Shown here: positions 25,908 to 34,784 of the stretch, piece after piece
Position numbering within the stretch: position 1 is the stretch's first letter
How the letters are laid out: every line of letters begins with the position of its first letter
Origin: Deltaproteobacteria bacterium
GTDB taxonomy: Bacteria; Myxococcota_A; UBA9160; SZUA-336
Assembly (NCBI GenBank): GCA_029261925.1
Contig: JAJDAJ010000094.1
Span: 1 to 44,073 of the forward strand
Length of the DNA: 44,073 bases
Direction of reading: 5' to 3'
Position numbers and translations under genes: made by a program
The notes under the pieces: generated by a model
The model's input: the letters and a program-made list of their open reading frames with translations, nothing else
Databases searched by the model: none
What the model was told of the DNA's origin: nothing

Positions 25908-28900
25908 ATGTTCCGGACCAGCCTGATCGGAGCCCTCGTCGCGACCCTCGCCTTCTGGCCGGTCGTCGTCCGCGCGGACGACCTCGACCTGCTACAGACG
26001 GCAGTGCCGCCCAACGTCATGATCCTGTTCGACAGCTCGGGATCCATGAACACGTCGCTGCCGGCCGGAGGCACGCGCCTCAGCGCCGCCAAGGACGCCA
26101 TGACCATGCTCGTGGACGACGTGAATCCGGACGACGGCAGCGCGCTGGGCTACGACGAGAACGTGCGCTTCGGCATCGCGCGCTTCAACGGCGACACGGG
26201 CGGGCACATCCTCGTCCCCGTGGACGGCACGAAGTCGCAGGTCATGAGCGCCATCAGCGGCATCAGCGCCGGCGGGTTCACGCCCCTGAGCGAGGCCTAC
26301 CTGGACATCTCCCGGTACATGGCGGGCTCCTACGGCTTCGGCGACTTCTCGGTCCTGTCGAACATGCCGGGCACCTCGAGCTCGTACAACGATCCGATCG
26401 ATGCCGAGTGCCGGCAGAGCTTCGTCGTGGTCATGACCGACGGCATCCCGCGTCTCGACAACAACCCGACCTGGCGCAGCGTGATGGAGGGCGTCGCCAC
26501 CGGAGCCGCGGACACGGACGGAGACGAGCCGACCTGGCCGGCCGGACCCCAGAGCTGTCCCACCAGCGACACCGACGTGCCGCCGGTGCTCGACGGCGAC
26601 TGCGATCGGGCGGGCTGGCTCGACGACATCTCGAAGTACGCCTACGAGACCGACATCGTGCCCGACACCACCATGAGCGGGGTGCAGAACCTGGTCACCT
26701 ACACGGTCGGCTTCACGATCGACCAGGACCTGCTCGAGGACGCCGCAGATTCCACGCATGGTCGGGGCGCGTACTTCACCACCAACACCTCGAGCGGTCT
26801 CGCCCAGCAGATGGGCGCGATCCTCTCCGACATCATCGAGCGCTCGACCTCGCTGACGGCCGCCACGGTGCCGTCGAGCCGGACCGCGTTCGGCGACGGC
26901 TTCTACACCGCATTCTTCGTGCCGTCGAACACCGACGCCTTCTGGCCGGGGCACCTGCAGGCGTTCCGGCTGTCGCCGAGTCTCGAGATCCTCGACGACG
27001 ACGGCGATCCCGCGATCGACCCCGTGACCAGCCAGTTCGTCGAGCCGCGCGAGCCGTTCTGGGACGTGGCGGACCGGCTGCTGGACCCGATGCACCCGGC
27101 GCGGACGATCTACTCGACCGACTTCTCGTCGGGCCAGAGCCGGACCGACTTCCTGTCCATCTCCGACTCCGGCACGCCTCCGAGCGCGCTGGCCAGCGCG
27201 CTGAACATCAGCGCGAGTGATCCCGCCGGCTATCCGGACGATCCTGCGACCTCGAGCCCCTTCGCAACCGAGAATGACCTGGCGATCGCGGTGCGCGACT
27301 ACCTGAAGGGCGAGGACACCTTCGACGCTGACGCTGACGCCGACACCACCGAGACCCGCGACGCGGTGCTCGGCGACATCTTCCACTCGAGCCCGATCGC
27401 GATCGGCCCGCCCCCGGTGGGGCTGCTCCAGGAGGAGGGCTTCGGTCCGCTCGACGACCCGCTGAGCTTCGTGAACCTGTACAAGCATCGCGATCGCGTG
27501 CTGTACTTCGGCGCCAACGACGGCATGCTCCACGCCGTGGACGGCGGCTCGTACCAGCTGGGCGACAACATCCTCACTCCCGAGGTCGAGTACGAGTACT
27601 ACAACATGGGCACGGGCGACGAGCTCTGGGCCTGGATCCCCGGCCAGCTTCTCGACGACGTGAAGCAGGTGCCGATCAACCTGCCGCGCACGAGCTACTT
27701 CGTCGACGGCAGCCCGAATGCGGCCGATGTCTGGCTGCCGAGCTCCTCGACCGACGTGACCAAGGAGCCGGGCGAGTGGGCGACGGTGCTCATCACCGGC
27801 CTGCGAGAGGGCGGCCAGGGCTACATGGCCCTGAACGTGACCGACCCGACCGACGCGAGCTACCCGGAGCTGCTCTGGGAGGCCCACAACGACCCGGCCG
27901 ATTCGAGCCCCCTGGCGAGCGTCGAGTTCGGCGAGACCTGGTCCGAACCCATCATCACGCGCGTCAAGATGGAGGGGACCAGCGGGATGGGTGACGTCTG
28001 TGGCGACAACGACGGCGACGGCGACTGCCGCGAGCGCTGGGTGATGATCGTCGGTGGCGGCTACCAGGCCGAGGCCGATCCCAACAACAGCGCGTGGGTC
28101 GGCAGCGAGTCCGATCCGGGCTGGACCGCGAACGGCCGCGGCGTGTACATGATCGCGGTTGACACGGGCGAGGTGCTCGCGCAGCTCAAGTACGACTCGT
28201 CTGACCCCACCTTCAGCGACATGCTCTACGCCCTCCCGAGCACGCCCGGCGTGCTCGACCTGGACTTCGACGGCTTCGCCGACGTGGTCTACATCGGCGA
28301 CCTGGGCGGCCAGGTCTGGAAGTGGGACATCTCGGGCGTGGGCAGCGACGGCGACAGCGACGGCCTGGTCGATCCGACGGTCTGGCCGGCGGGCGTGCAC
28401 TTCCGGTCCGCCCCGGCCTCGATGACGGCGGGCGGCTACCACTACCACAGCATCTACTTCTCCCCGGTGGCCACCTACATCGACAGCGAGCTCTGGCTCG
28501 CCTTCGCCAGTGGCGAGCGCCAGGATGTGAACTACCTGGGTGTCGCGGGCGACGATGACAACAATCGCGTCTGGGTGATCAACGACCAGAACCCGATCGG
28601 ATCGAATGCGTTCGACTACGTGGTCGAGGAGGGCAACACGACCGTGCTGGGCGACCTGCGCGGCCTGAGCCTGCTCGCCGGGACGGACACCGAGGACACG
28701 GTGGGCGGCGACGATGGGTACTACATGGTCGTCCCCGACGGCGAGAAGTTCATCACCAACCACCTGATCTTCGGCGGGCTGTTCCTGACGCTGGCGTACG
28801 CGCCGGATCCCACCGCCTCGATCTGCGCCGGCTCCGGCGAGGTGATCTTCTACGTCTTCCAGATCTCCGACGGTAGTGGCGTGATCGACTCGGCCGATGC

Positions 28901-29075
28901 CAGTGCGCGCTCGGTGAGCGTCGGAAACGGCGCGCCCACCGACCCGCGCGTGACCATCTCGGACAGCGGGGTGGCGCTGATCGGACAGACCTCGACGGGC
29001 GAGGTCATCCAGCTACCCGTACCGGTCGACCCGCCGGACCGCGTCAAGCGCGTGTACTGGCGCCAGCGGTTCTAG
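25908..29075 (+). CDS. pilY1: Type IV pilus tip adhesin/assembly protein PilY1
   Basis: The 1055-residue secreted protein combines an N-terminal von Willebrand A domain with the C-terminal PilY1 beta-propeller. A signal peptide (MFRTSLIGALVATLAFWPVVVRA) precedes the VWA MIDAS D42-S-S-G-S46. The propeller (from about residue 490) includes LGDIFHSSPIAIG, RVLYFGANDGMLHAVDGG, ELWAWIPGQLL and GQGYMALNVTDP. A Ca-binding loop of the DLDFDGFAD type lies near residue 784, followed by VVYIGDLGGQVWKWDISG. A short D-A repeat (DADADAD) is near residue 473. PilY1 promotes pilus extension, surface sensing and adhesion. The ATG at 25908 is chosen for GGGAGGTCAA upstream; an ATG 18 bp earlier lies near the predicted transcription start. 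Confidence 0.95.
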   Translation: MFRTSLIGALVATLAFWPVVVRADDLDLLQTAVPPNVMILFDSSGSMNTSLPAGGTRLSAAKDAMTMLVDDVNPDDGSALGYDENVRFGIARFNGDTGGHILVPVDGTKSQVMSAISGISAGGFTPLSEAYLDISRYMAGSYGFGDFSVLSNMPGTSSSYNDPIDAECRQSFVVVMTDGIPRLDNNPTWRSVMEGVATGAADTDGDEPTWPAGPQSCPTSDTDVPPVLDGDCDRAGWLDDISKYAYETDIVPDTTMSGVQNLVTYTVGFTIDQDLLEDAADSTHGRGAYFTTNTSSGLAQQMGAILSDIIERSTSLTAATVPSSRTAFGDGFYTAFFVPSNTDAFWPGHLQAFRLSPSLEILDDDGDPAIDPVTSQFVEPREPFWDVADRLLDPMHPARTIYSTDFSSGQSRTDFLSISDSGTPPSALASALNISASDPAGYPDDPATSSPFATENDLAIAVRDYLKGEDTFDADADADTTETRDAVLGDIFHSSPIAIGPPPVGLLQEEGFGPLDDPLSFVNLYKHRDRVLYFGANDGMLHAVDGGSYQLGDNILTPEVEYEYYNMGTGDELWAWIPGQLLDDVKQVPINLPRTSYFVDGSPNAADVWLPSSSTDVTKEPGEWATVLITGLREGGQGYMALNVTDPTDASYPELLWEAHNDPADSSPLASVEFGETWSEPIITRVKMEGTSGMGDVCGDNDGDGDCRERWVMIVGGGYQAEADPNNSAWVGSESDPGWTANGRGVYMIAVDTGEVLAQLKYDSSDPTFSDMLYALPSTPGVLDLDFDGFADVVYIGDLGGQVWKWDISGVGSDGDSDGLVDPTVWPAGVHFRSAPASMTAGGYHYHSIYFSPVATYIDSELWLAFASGERQDVNYLGVAGDDDNNRVWVINDQNPIGSNAFDYVVEEGNTTVLGDLRGLSLLAGTDTEDTVGGDDGYYMVVPDGEKFITNHLIFGGLFLTLAYAPDPTASICAGSGEVIFYVFQISDGSGVIDSADASARSVSVGNGAPTDPRVTISDSGVALIGQTSTGEVIQLPVPVDPPDRVKRVYWRQRF

Positions 29076-29084
29076 GAGGCAGAC

Positions 29085-29342
29085 ATGAAGCACATCGCAG
29101 CAGGAATCCTGGCCGCTCTCTTCCTGGCGGGATCCGTGGCCGCCGAGCCCGCGCGCTGGGTTCGGGGCACGGTCCAGGAGGTCGACCCGGGTGAGGGGGT
29201 CATCCGCATCGACGACACGTACTACGCCCTCGACGGGACCCTGAAGACGCTCCCGGCCAGGGGAGTGCGCGTGGATGCCAAGCTCGAACCGCGCGAGGAC
29301 GGCCTGTACCTGGTCGAGGCGACCCCCGTACGGCCGGACTGA
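29085..29342 (+). CDS. PilY2-like small periplasmic protein
   Basis: The 85-residue protein has a signal peptide (MKHIAAGILAALFLAGSVAA). The mature domain of about 65 residues is beta-rich: ARWVRGTVQEVDPGEGVIRIDDTYYAL, then VRVDAKLEPREDGLYLVEATPV, like a small OB- or SH3-like barrel. It starts 9 bp after pilY1 with AGGAGGCAG as ribosome site and shares its operon and terminator. In Pseudomonas the equally small pilY2 follows pilY1, and the GTV-x-x-V / I-x-I / Y pattern resembles that family, but similarity in such a short protein is weak. It may assist PilY1 export or folding; this is inference. Confidence 0.6.
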   Translation: MKHIAAGILAALFLAGSVAAEPARWVRGTVQEVDPGEGVIRIDDTYYALDGTLKTLPARGVRVDAKLEPREDGLYLVEATPVRPD

Positions 29343-29364
29343 CCCGGAGCTTCCGGAGCTGAAG

Positions 29365-29403
29365 AACGACCCCCCGCGGTCCCGGAGACCGCGGGGGGTC
29401 GTT
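29365..29403. terminator. Bidirectional terminator with 17-bp perfect stem
   Basis: The arm 29365-29381 pairs perfectly over 17 bp with 29387-29403 around a 5-nt loop (CCGGA). The outer base pairs are AA/TT, and purines (GAAGAA) precede it. It ends both the pilY1 operon and the convergent purU gene, whose stop is 5 bp away. Confidence 0.9.
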
Positions 29404-29407
29404 GCAC

Positions 29408-30271
29408 TCAGTGGAAGATGATCGTGCGCCGCCCGTGGGCGATGATCCGGTCCTCGAGATGCCAGCGAACGGCGCGCGCCAGGACCATGCGCTCCACGTC
29501 GCGCCCCTTGCGCACCAGATCGTCCACGGTGTCGTCGTGCGAGGCGGGCTCGACGTCCTGCGCGATGATCGGGCCCTCGTCCAGCTCCGACGTCGCGTAG
29601 TGGGCGGTGGCGCCGATCAGCTTCACCCCCCGCTCGTGGGCCTGGTGGTAGGGGCGGGCGCCCACGAACGCGGGCAGCGTGCTGTGGTGGATGTTGATGA
29701 TGCGCTCGGGAAAGCGCTCCGTGAACTCCTGCGAGAGCACCTGCATGTAGCGAGCGAGCACGATCAGATCGATCTCGTGCTCCTCGAGCAGGGCGATCTC
29801 GCGCGCCTCCTGCTCCGCCTTGCTGGCCGCGGTGATCGGGAAGACGTGGTACGGGATCCCGTTCTGCTCCGCGACCGACTGCAGGTCCGGGTGGTTCGAG
29901 AGGATCAGCGGGATCTCGCAGGCCAGCTCCCCCAGCCGCCGGCGCAGCAGCAGGTCCTGCAGGCAGTGCTCGAAGCGCGAGACCAGGATCGCCACGCGCT
30001 TGAGCCGGTCGGAGTACGAGATGCGCCAGCGCATCCCGTAGCGTCCGCACTCGATGCGCAGCAGGTCCTCGAGCTGATCCCGCGGGATGTCCAGCTCGTC
30101 CATGTCGAAGTGGATGCGCTGGAAGAACATCTTGTCGGCGGCGTCGGCGTGCTGGTGCGCCTCCAGGAGATTTGCGCCGTGGTCGTACAGCAGCTGCGCG
30201 AGCGCTGCGACCAGGCCCTTGCGATCCGGGCAGCAGACCAGAAGCGTGGCGCAGAGCGGCGCGCCGCTCAT
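29408..30271 (-). CDS. purU: Formyltetrahydrofolate deformylase
   Basis: PurU hydrolyses 10-formyl-THF to THF and formate, balancing one-carbon pools. The 287-residue product has an N-terminal ACT domain (LCATLLVCCPDRKGLVAALAQLLYDHGANLLEAHQHAD). The formyltransferase-fold catalytic domain contains VAILVSRFEHCLQDLL, ILSNHPDL, the catalytic N-x-H in INIHHSTLPAFVGARPYHQA and the Asp in SELDEGPIIAQDVEP. Length is typical. The ATG at 30271 overlaps the stop of the upstream ATPase gene as TGATG. The neighbouring genes are not folate genes, so the operon is mixed. metF is 12 kb away. Confidence 0.97.
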   Translation of the reverse strand: MSGAPLCATLLVCCPDRKGLVAALAQLLYDHGANLLEAHQHADAADKMFFQRIHFDMDELDIPRDQLEDLLRIECGRYGMRWRISYSDRLKRVAILVSRFEHCLQDLLLRRRLGELACEIPLILSNHPDLQSVAEQNGIPYHVFPITAASKAEQEAREIALLEEHEIDLIVLARYMQVLSQEFTERFPERIINIHHSTLPAFVGARPYHQAHERGVKLIGATAHYATSELDEGPIIAQDVEPASHDDTVDDLVRKGRDVERMVLARAVRWHLEDRIIAHGRRTIIFH

Positions 30272-31158
30272 CACGGATCCCCGCGCAGGTCCTGCATGAT
30301 CGCGACGCAGGCCTGCTGTGCCGTGCGTCCACTGCGCGACGAGCGGTCGAGCGCGAAGCGCAGCGCGCGCGCGTGCAGGTCCGCATCGGGCAGCTGCCCC
30401 GCGAGGCCCAGCCGCCGCGCGTGGTGATCGACGATGCGCAGGTACGTCGGCTGGTCGAAGCTGAAGAACGGCAGGATCAGCCCGAAGCGATCCGAGAGCG
30501 ACATCTTCTCCTCGGTGGTCTCGCCGTAGCGCAGCTGGCCGTCGGCATCGAGGTGCGCCTCGAGGTTCTCGGACATCCGCTCGGGCAGGAGATGGCGCCG
30601 GTTGGAGGTCGCGACGAGAATCACGTTGGACGGTCGCGCCTCGATGCCCCCGCTCAGGGCCGCCTTCAGGCGCTTGTACGACGCGTCTCCCTCCTCGAAC
30701 GAAAGATCGTCGCAGAACAGCACGAAGCACTCCGGACGCTTGCGCAGCGCGGCGTACAGCGGCCCCAGGTCGAGCAGGTCCTCGCGGCGCACCTCGACGA
30801 TGCGCAGGCCGCGCGCGCCGAACTCGCCCAGCAGCCCGCGAACTGCCGACGACTTGCCGGTTCCGCGCTCGCCGTGCAGCAGCACGTCCAGGGCGGGATC
30901 CCCGCGCACGAAGGCGGCCGCGTTGGCGCGCAGGCGGGCCAGGGAGCCATCGACGCCGATCAGCTCGTCGAGGGGGTACACGTCGGGGTGCGAGACGGCC
31001 TCGAGGCGCTCGCCGCGCCAGCGCCAGGCGCGCACCTCGGACTCGTCGACGGCGTCGGCGCCGTCCTCGGCGGAGACGTGACGGGCCAGCCAGGACTCCG
31101 CCAGCCGCAGGACGCGCTCGACGCGCGGAACGAGCCGCTTCCACTTCACCGGCTTCAT
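30271..31158 (-). CDS. DUF815-family AAA ATPase
   Basis: The 295-residue cytosolic ATPase has DELIGVDGSLARLRANAAAFVRG, then a Walker A GERGTGKSS and a Walker B-like CFVLFCDDLSF. Then come a sensor-1-like NVILVATSNRRHLLPERM and an ENLEAHL / EEKMSLSDRFGLILPFFSFDQPTYLRIV stretch, the DUF815 signature. DUF815 proteins are uncharacterised AAA enzymes widespread in proteobacteria. The N-terminal 60 residues are basic and Trp-rich. The ATG at 31158 lies 10 bp beyond the upstream SH3 gene; the stop overlaps the purU start. The biological role is unknown. Confidence 0.9.
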   Translation of the reverse strand: MKPVKWKRLVPRVERVLRLAESWLARHVSAEDGADAVDESEVRAWRWRGERLEAVSHPDVYPLDELIGVDGSLARLRANAAAFVRGDPALDVLLHGERGTGKSSAVRGLLGEFGARGLRIVEVRREDLLDLGPLYAALRKRPECFVLFCDDLSFEEGDASYKRLKAALSGGIEARPSNVILVATSNRRHLLPERMSENLEAHLDADGQLRYGETTEEKMSLSDRFGLILPFFSFDQPTYLRIVDHHARRLGLAGQLPDADLHARALRFALDRSSRSGRTAQQACVAIMQDLRGDP

Positions 31159-31168
31159 GATATCCGGG

Positions 31169-31702
31169 CTAGAGCTTCAGGCGGCTCCGGGCCCCACCTC
31201 CGCGGGGGATGGCCAGACCGATGATCGCGCCGATGGCGATGATGGTCGCCCCCGTCGCCATGGCCTTCCAGGTCGACGAGAAGCTCAGGCGCTGGTTCTC
31301 GGTCTCGAGCTGCTCGTTGCGCTCGCGCAGCTTCTCGAGCTCCGCGATCGCCTGCGTCTGCTCGGCGAGCTTGCGGTCGAGCTCGTCGATTCGGCTGCGG
31401 GACTGCTCGAGCCGCGCCTGGACCTCGGGCAGGACGATGCTCGCCGGCGGCTCGCTGGTGATGAAGCTCGAGAGCACCCAGCCGACCTTGCCCTCCGAGG
31501 TGCGGATGCGCGACCAGTCGCCGTCGCGGCTCAGACGCGTCACCGCGTCGCCCGACTTCAGGAAGCGCAGGATCTTGAACTGCAGCCCCGGGCCGGCACG
31601 CATGTCCAGGTTGAGCTGGTCGCTGATGAAGTCCGCCGCGGCGGGCGCGGCGAGCAGCAGGGCGGCGGCCAGGCAGAGGGGGGCGAGAAGCCGGCGGATC
31701 AT
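31169..31702 (-). CDS. TIGR04211-type SH3-domain membrane protein
   Basis: The 177-residue protein has a signal peptide (MIRRLLAPLCLAAALLLAAPAAA). A bacterial SH3 domain follows (residues about 28-85: LNLDMRAGPGLQFKILRFLKSGDAVTRL through VGWVLSSFI), then a coiled coil (VQARLEQSRSRIDELDRKLAEQTQAIAELEKLRERNEQLETE, 95-140) and one C-terminal membrane helix (MATGATIIAIGAIIGLAIP) with a basic end. This is exactly the TIGR04211 (YgiM-like) layout: SH3 in the periplasm, C-terminal anchor. It may bind peptidoglycan or a divisome/envelope partner; function is not established. It lies first before the DUF815 ATPase and purU. Confidence 0.88.
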   Translation of the reverse strand: MIRRLLAPLCLAAALLLAAPAAADFISDQLNLDMRAGPGLQFKILRFLKSGDAVTRLSRDGDWSRIRTSEGKVGWVLSSFITSEPPASIVLPEVQARLEQSRSRIDELDRKLAEQTQAIAELEKLRERNEQLETENQRLSFSSTWKAMATGATIIAIGAIIGLAIPRGGGARSRLKL

Positions 31703-31769
31703 GGCCGAGTTCCTAGCAGCTCACCCCCGGCGCTACCAGTGGGCGGGGCGCCACGCCGGTCAGACGTGC

Positions 31770-33077
31770 TCAGAAGAACACCCGGCACCAGAACAGGGCG
31801 GCCACCACGCCGGTGGCGTCGGCAGCCAGGCACGCCCAGACCGTGTGGCGCGCCGCGCGTACGCGCACGCTGCCGAAGTACAGCGCGAGCACGTAGAACG
31901 TGGTCTCGGTGCTGCCGTTGAGCACCGACACCAGGTACCCGATGAAGCTGTCCGGTCCGTGCGTCTGGATCAGCGAGCTCATCACGCCGAACGCGCCGCT
32001 TCCCGACAGCGGCCGGATCAGCGCCATGGGCAGCGCCTCGGCCGGGAAGCCCAGAACGCCCGTCAGCGGCGAGAGCAGCCAGACCATGATGTCCATCGCG
32101 CCCGAGGCCCGGAACATGGCGACCGCGACCAGGATCGCGACCAGGAACGGGATGATCATGATCGCGATGTCGAAGCCCTCGCGGGCGCCCGTCACGACCG
32201 CGTCGTAGACCTTCACGCGCCGGCTCCAGCCGAAGAGCACGATCCAGGCCATCAGCGCGGGGAGCAGCCACTGGCCCAGGACCAGCTGGAATGCGTTGAG
32301 CGTCAGGCCGAGACCGGCGAGCGTCGCCCCTGCCATTGCCAGCAGCAGCGACGAGTAGATCCATAGCCAGACGGCGCGCCGGGGATCGCGCTGCGGCCGG
32401 ATCGCGGCGGCCTCCTCGGCTTCCGAGATGCCCTTCACGCCGTCGGCGAGCGTCGCCTCCGCCGCGCCGTCCCCGGACGTCTCGAAGCGCTCGGGGTCGT
32501 AAGCCGCCCGCCGCTGCAGCCTCCGGGCCACCACGACCGCCACGACGGTGGAGCACATCGTCGCCAGGAGCGACGGCAGGACGATCGAACCGGGATTCGC
32601 CGACTCGTAGGCCGCGCGCGTGGCGACGACGCCCAGCGGGAGCACCGCGACGCCCGAGGTGTTCATCGCCAGGAAGAGCGCCATCGAGTTCGTCGCCACC
32701 CCGGGCCGCGGGTTCAGGGTCTCCAGCTCGCGCATGGCCTTGAGGCCGAACGGCGTGGCTGCGTTCGCCAGGCCCAGCATGTTGGCGGAGATGTTCATGA
32801 TCATTGCGCTCATCGCCGGGTGCTCGGCGGGCACGTCGGGAAAGAGCCGGCGCATCACGGGCGAGAGCGCGCGCCCGATCGCGGCCAGCGCTCCGGCATC
32901 GCGGAGCACGCGCATCAGGCCGAGCCAGAGCGCCATGAAGCCCACGAGGTACAGGGCCAGCTTCACGGCGGCCTCCGCCGCCTCCATCCAGGCCCGGTTG
33001 ACCTGCTCGGTGCTCCCGTTCCACGCGGAGATCAGCACCGACAGCGCGATCGCGAAGATGAAGATCGCGTTGAGCAC
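31770..33077 (-). CDS. Fused SpmA-SpmB nucleoside-recognition (Gate) membrane protein
   Basis: The 435-residue multi-pass protein joins two Gate domains. The N-terminal SpmA half has SAMIMNISANMLGLANAATPFGLKAM and ELETLNP, plus TNSMALFLAMNTSGVAVLPLGVVATR. The SpmB half has GAREGFDIAIMIIPFLVAILVAVAMFRASGAMD and ALIRPLSGSGAFGVM, then GPDSFIGYLVSVLNGSTETTFYVLALYFGSV. A charged linker joins them near residue 205-235. In Bacillus the separate spmA/spmB genes affect spore core dehydration; the fused form is common in non-sporulating Gram-negatives and its substrate is unknown. The start codon is GTG, 9 bp after the upstream gene's stop. Confidence 0.92.
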   Translation of the reverse strand: MLNAIFIFAIALSVLISAWNGSTEQVNRAWMEAAEAAVKLALYLVGFMALWLGLMRVLRDAGALAAIGRALSPVMRRLFPDVPAEHPAMSAMIMNISANMLGLANAATPFGLKAMRELETLNPRPGVATNSMALFLAMNTSGVAVLPLGVVATRAAYESANPGSIVLPSLLATMCSTVVAVVVARRLQRRAAYDPERFETSGDGAAEATLADGVKGISEAEEAAAIRPQRDPRRAVWLWIYSSLLLAMAGATLAGLGLTLNAFQLVLGQWLLPALMAWIVLFGWSRRVKVYDAVVTGAREGFDIAIMIIPFLVAILVAVAMFRASGAMDIMVWLLSPLTGVLGFPAEALPMALIRPLSGSGAFGVMSSLIQTHGPDSFIGYLVSVLNGSTETTFYVLALYFGSVRVRAARHTVWACLAADATGVVAALFWCRVFF

Positions 33078-33086
33078 GACCGGGCC

Positions 33087-34517
33087 TCAGGCGGCGTCGA
33101 TCGACACGACGGCACCGGGCTCGCCGGTGGCGTCGGTCAGGGCGTCGAGTGCGAGCATGGCGATGCGCTCCGGGCTCGCGCCCGGCGCATGGCAGACGCG
33201 GACGCGCGCGTCGGCGGCGTCGCGCGCCGCGCGCTCGCAGAGCGCGGCGACGGCCGCATCCCCGCCGACGACCAGCAGGGTGCCGCCGGTGCCCTGGCCG
33301 CCAAGCAGGTGCAGCGCCTCGTCGAGCAGGTCGCGCACGGCGTCGTGCCCGAGCACTTCGGCGTCGAGGACCGCGGCGTCGAGGCCGCCGAAGAGCGTCG
33401 TGGCGCGCCGGACCGCGTCGCGCGCGTCGAGATCGTCGATCAGCTCGCACTCGAAGGTCTCGACCTCGGTCCCGACCAGGGGCGCCAGGCTCCCGGGATC
33501 CGCGTCGGTCGCGAGCACCGCGGCGCCCGCCGCGGCCAGCTCCCCTGCGGCGGCGGCGCTGCGCGCGGCCCCGGCGAGGAGCAGCGCCTGACCCGCGAGC
33601 GCGCCGGCGGGCTCCACGGGGGTGGCGCCCGCGAGCTCGACCGGAGCCCGGACCTCCTCGGGCGGCGGTGCGAAGCCGCCCAGACCGATCGCCTGGATCT
33701 GCGCGCGGATGTTCAGCTCGGCCAGGTCGGCCACGCGGCGTGCCTGGGCGCGGGTGGTGCCCACGCCGAAGACGCCCAGGCCCGGAAGGAGGACCACGCG
33801 GGGCGTGGGATCCAGCGGTCCCAGCTCGGCCCCGGGACACCGATCTGCGTAGGCCAGGTAGGCGCGGCGCCGGGTCTCGACCTCCTCGCGCAGGCGGCTC
33901 GCGAGCGCGTCGAGGCTCGCGTACGGGGGTGCCTGCACCAGCAGGGTGCCGCGCAGCAGTGGAGCGTGGTCGACCACGACCGGTCCGGCCTCGACCAGCG
34001 CCGACGCGATCTCGGCGCTGGCGTAGTGCGCGATCTCCTCGGAGCTGCGGTACTCCAGGACCCAGTGATGGTAGGGATCCTCGAGCCGGCCCGTGGGCAC
34101 GGCCAGCGCGCCGCGGAGCAGGTGCGCGACCTCGTCCACGTCGCGCATGGCGACCACGGGACGCGCATCGAGCATGCGGCGGCCGCCGAGCTCCTCCTCG
34201 AGTGCGGCCGAGGCGCGCGCCGCGAGGTCGGCGCTGCGCGCCGCGCAGGCGTCGTCGCTGTCGCCGAGGACGAGCAGCCCGACCCACTGGACGACCACCG
34301 CCTCGGTGGCCGCGTCCTTCTCGGCGAGCTCGTCGAGCGCACGCCTCAGGTCGGTCCCGGGTGCCGTGTACGACAGCCAGCCGACCGCCGGCCCCAGGAT
34401 CTCGCGCAGGCGCGCCTCGGCGTCGGGCTGCAGCGAGAGGGCGAGGATCCCGGCCGGCGTCGTGCGATGAACGCGGCGCCCGTCCGCCAGTCGCGCCATG
34501 TCGGCCGGAAGCTGCAT
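33087..34517 (-). CDS. Degenerate bifunctional aldolase/short-chain-dehydrogenase-like protein
   Basis: The 476-residue protein matches the layout of bifunctional class II aldolase/SDR proteins (rhamnulose-phosphate-aldolase/dehydrogenase type). An aldolase-like half is followed by the diagnostic link DPTPRVVLLPGLGVFGVGTTRAQARRVADLAE, then a Rossmann-like half (ALLLAGAARSAAAAGELAAAGAAVLATD). Both halves look decayed. The aldolase metal site, normally an H-x-H within DHTHPDAILAL, reads VHRTTPAGILAL. The SDR half lacks TGxxxGIG and a YxxxK, with GQGTGG-like sequence instead. It is probably a non-enzymatic or repurposed homologue. The ATG at 34517 has no clear ribosome site. It is coupled 9 bp upstream of SpmAB. 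Confidence 0.7.
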   Translation of the reverse strand: MQLPADMARLADGRRVHRTTPAGILALSLQPDAEARLREILGPAVGWLSYTAPGTDLRRALDELAEKDAATEAVVVQWVGLLVLGDSDDACAARSADLAARASAALEEELGGRRMLDARPVVAMRDVDEVAHLLRGALAVPTGRLEDPYHHWVLEYRSSEEIAHYASAEIASALVEAGPVVVDHAPLLRGTLLVQAPPYASLDALASRLREEVETRRRAYLAYADRCPGAELGPLDPTPRVVLLPGLGVFGVGTTRAQARRVADLAELNIRAQIQAIGLGGFAPPPEEVRAPVELAGATPVEPAGALAGQALLLAGAARSAAAAGELAAAGAAVLATDADPGSLAPLVGTEVETFECELIDDLDARDAVRRATTLFGGLDAAVLDAEVLGHDAVRDLLDEALHLLGGQGTGGTLLVVGGDAAVAALCERAARDAADARVRVCHAPGASPERIAMLALDALTDATGEPGAVVSIDAA

Positions 34518-34629
34518 GGGGGCAGACCGTAGCGCAGACCCCGGTGGCAAATAAGGTTCTCCGGATCCGGGCCGGCGACGCCGTCCGGGGCCGTACCGCC
34601 CCGGCGGCCATGACTCCCCTGTCGCCTGC

Positions 34630-34658
34630 TTGATCGGGCCCCCGCGTGCCGATACTCT
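34630..34658 (+). promoter_or_regulatory. Sigma-70-type promoter of the candidate RNA
   Basis: TTGATC (34630-34635), 17-bp spacer, TACTCT (34653-34658). Transcription would begin near 34665, just before the first GC hairpin. This is among the best -35/-10 pairs in the window. Confidence 0.6.
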
Positions 34659-34784
34659 CCCGTACGAGGCATCGATCCCGAGAGGGATCGGCCCGGCGGA
34701 CACGCGAGACGGGCGGGCGTCGCCGGGGCGGGATCCTGGGTCCCGCGTAAAACAAAGCGACCGACAAGGAGGTGATCTGGTTCA

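Noticed and set aside
27326..27346. Short tandem repeat (GACGCT units) in pilY1 as a phase-variation tract
   Set aside because: Units are 6 bp, so slippage would not shift frame, and only about three copies exist; it encodes an Asp-Ala stretch.
25992..28763. A 923-codon open frame antisense to pilY1
   Set aside because: Composition is Val/Arg/Ala-rich with no family motif, while the sense frame has clear VWA and PilY1 domains.
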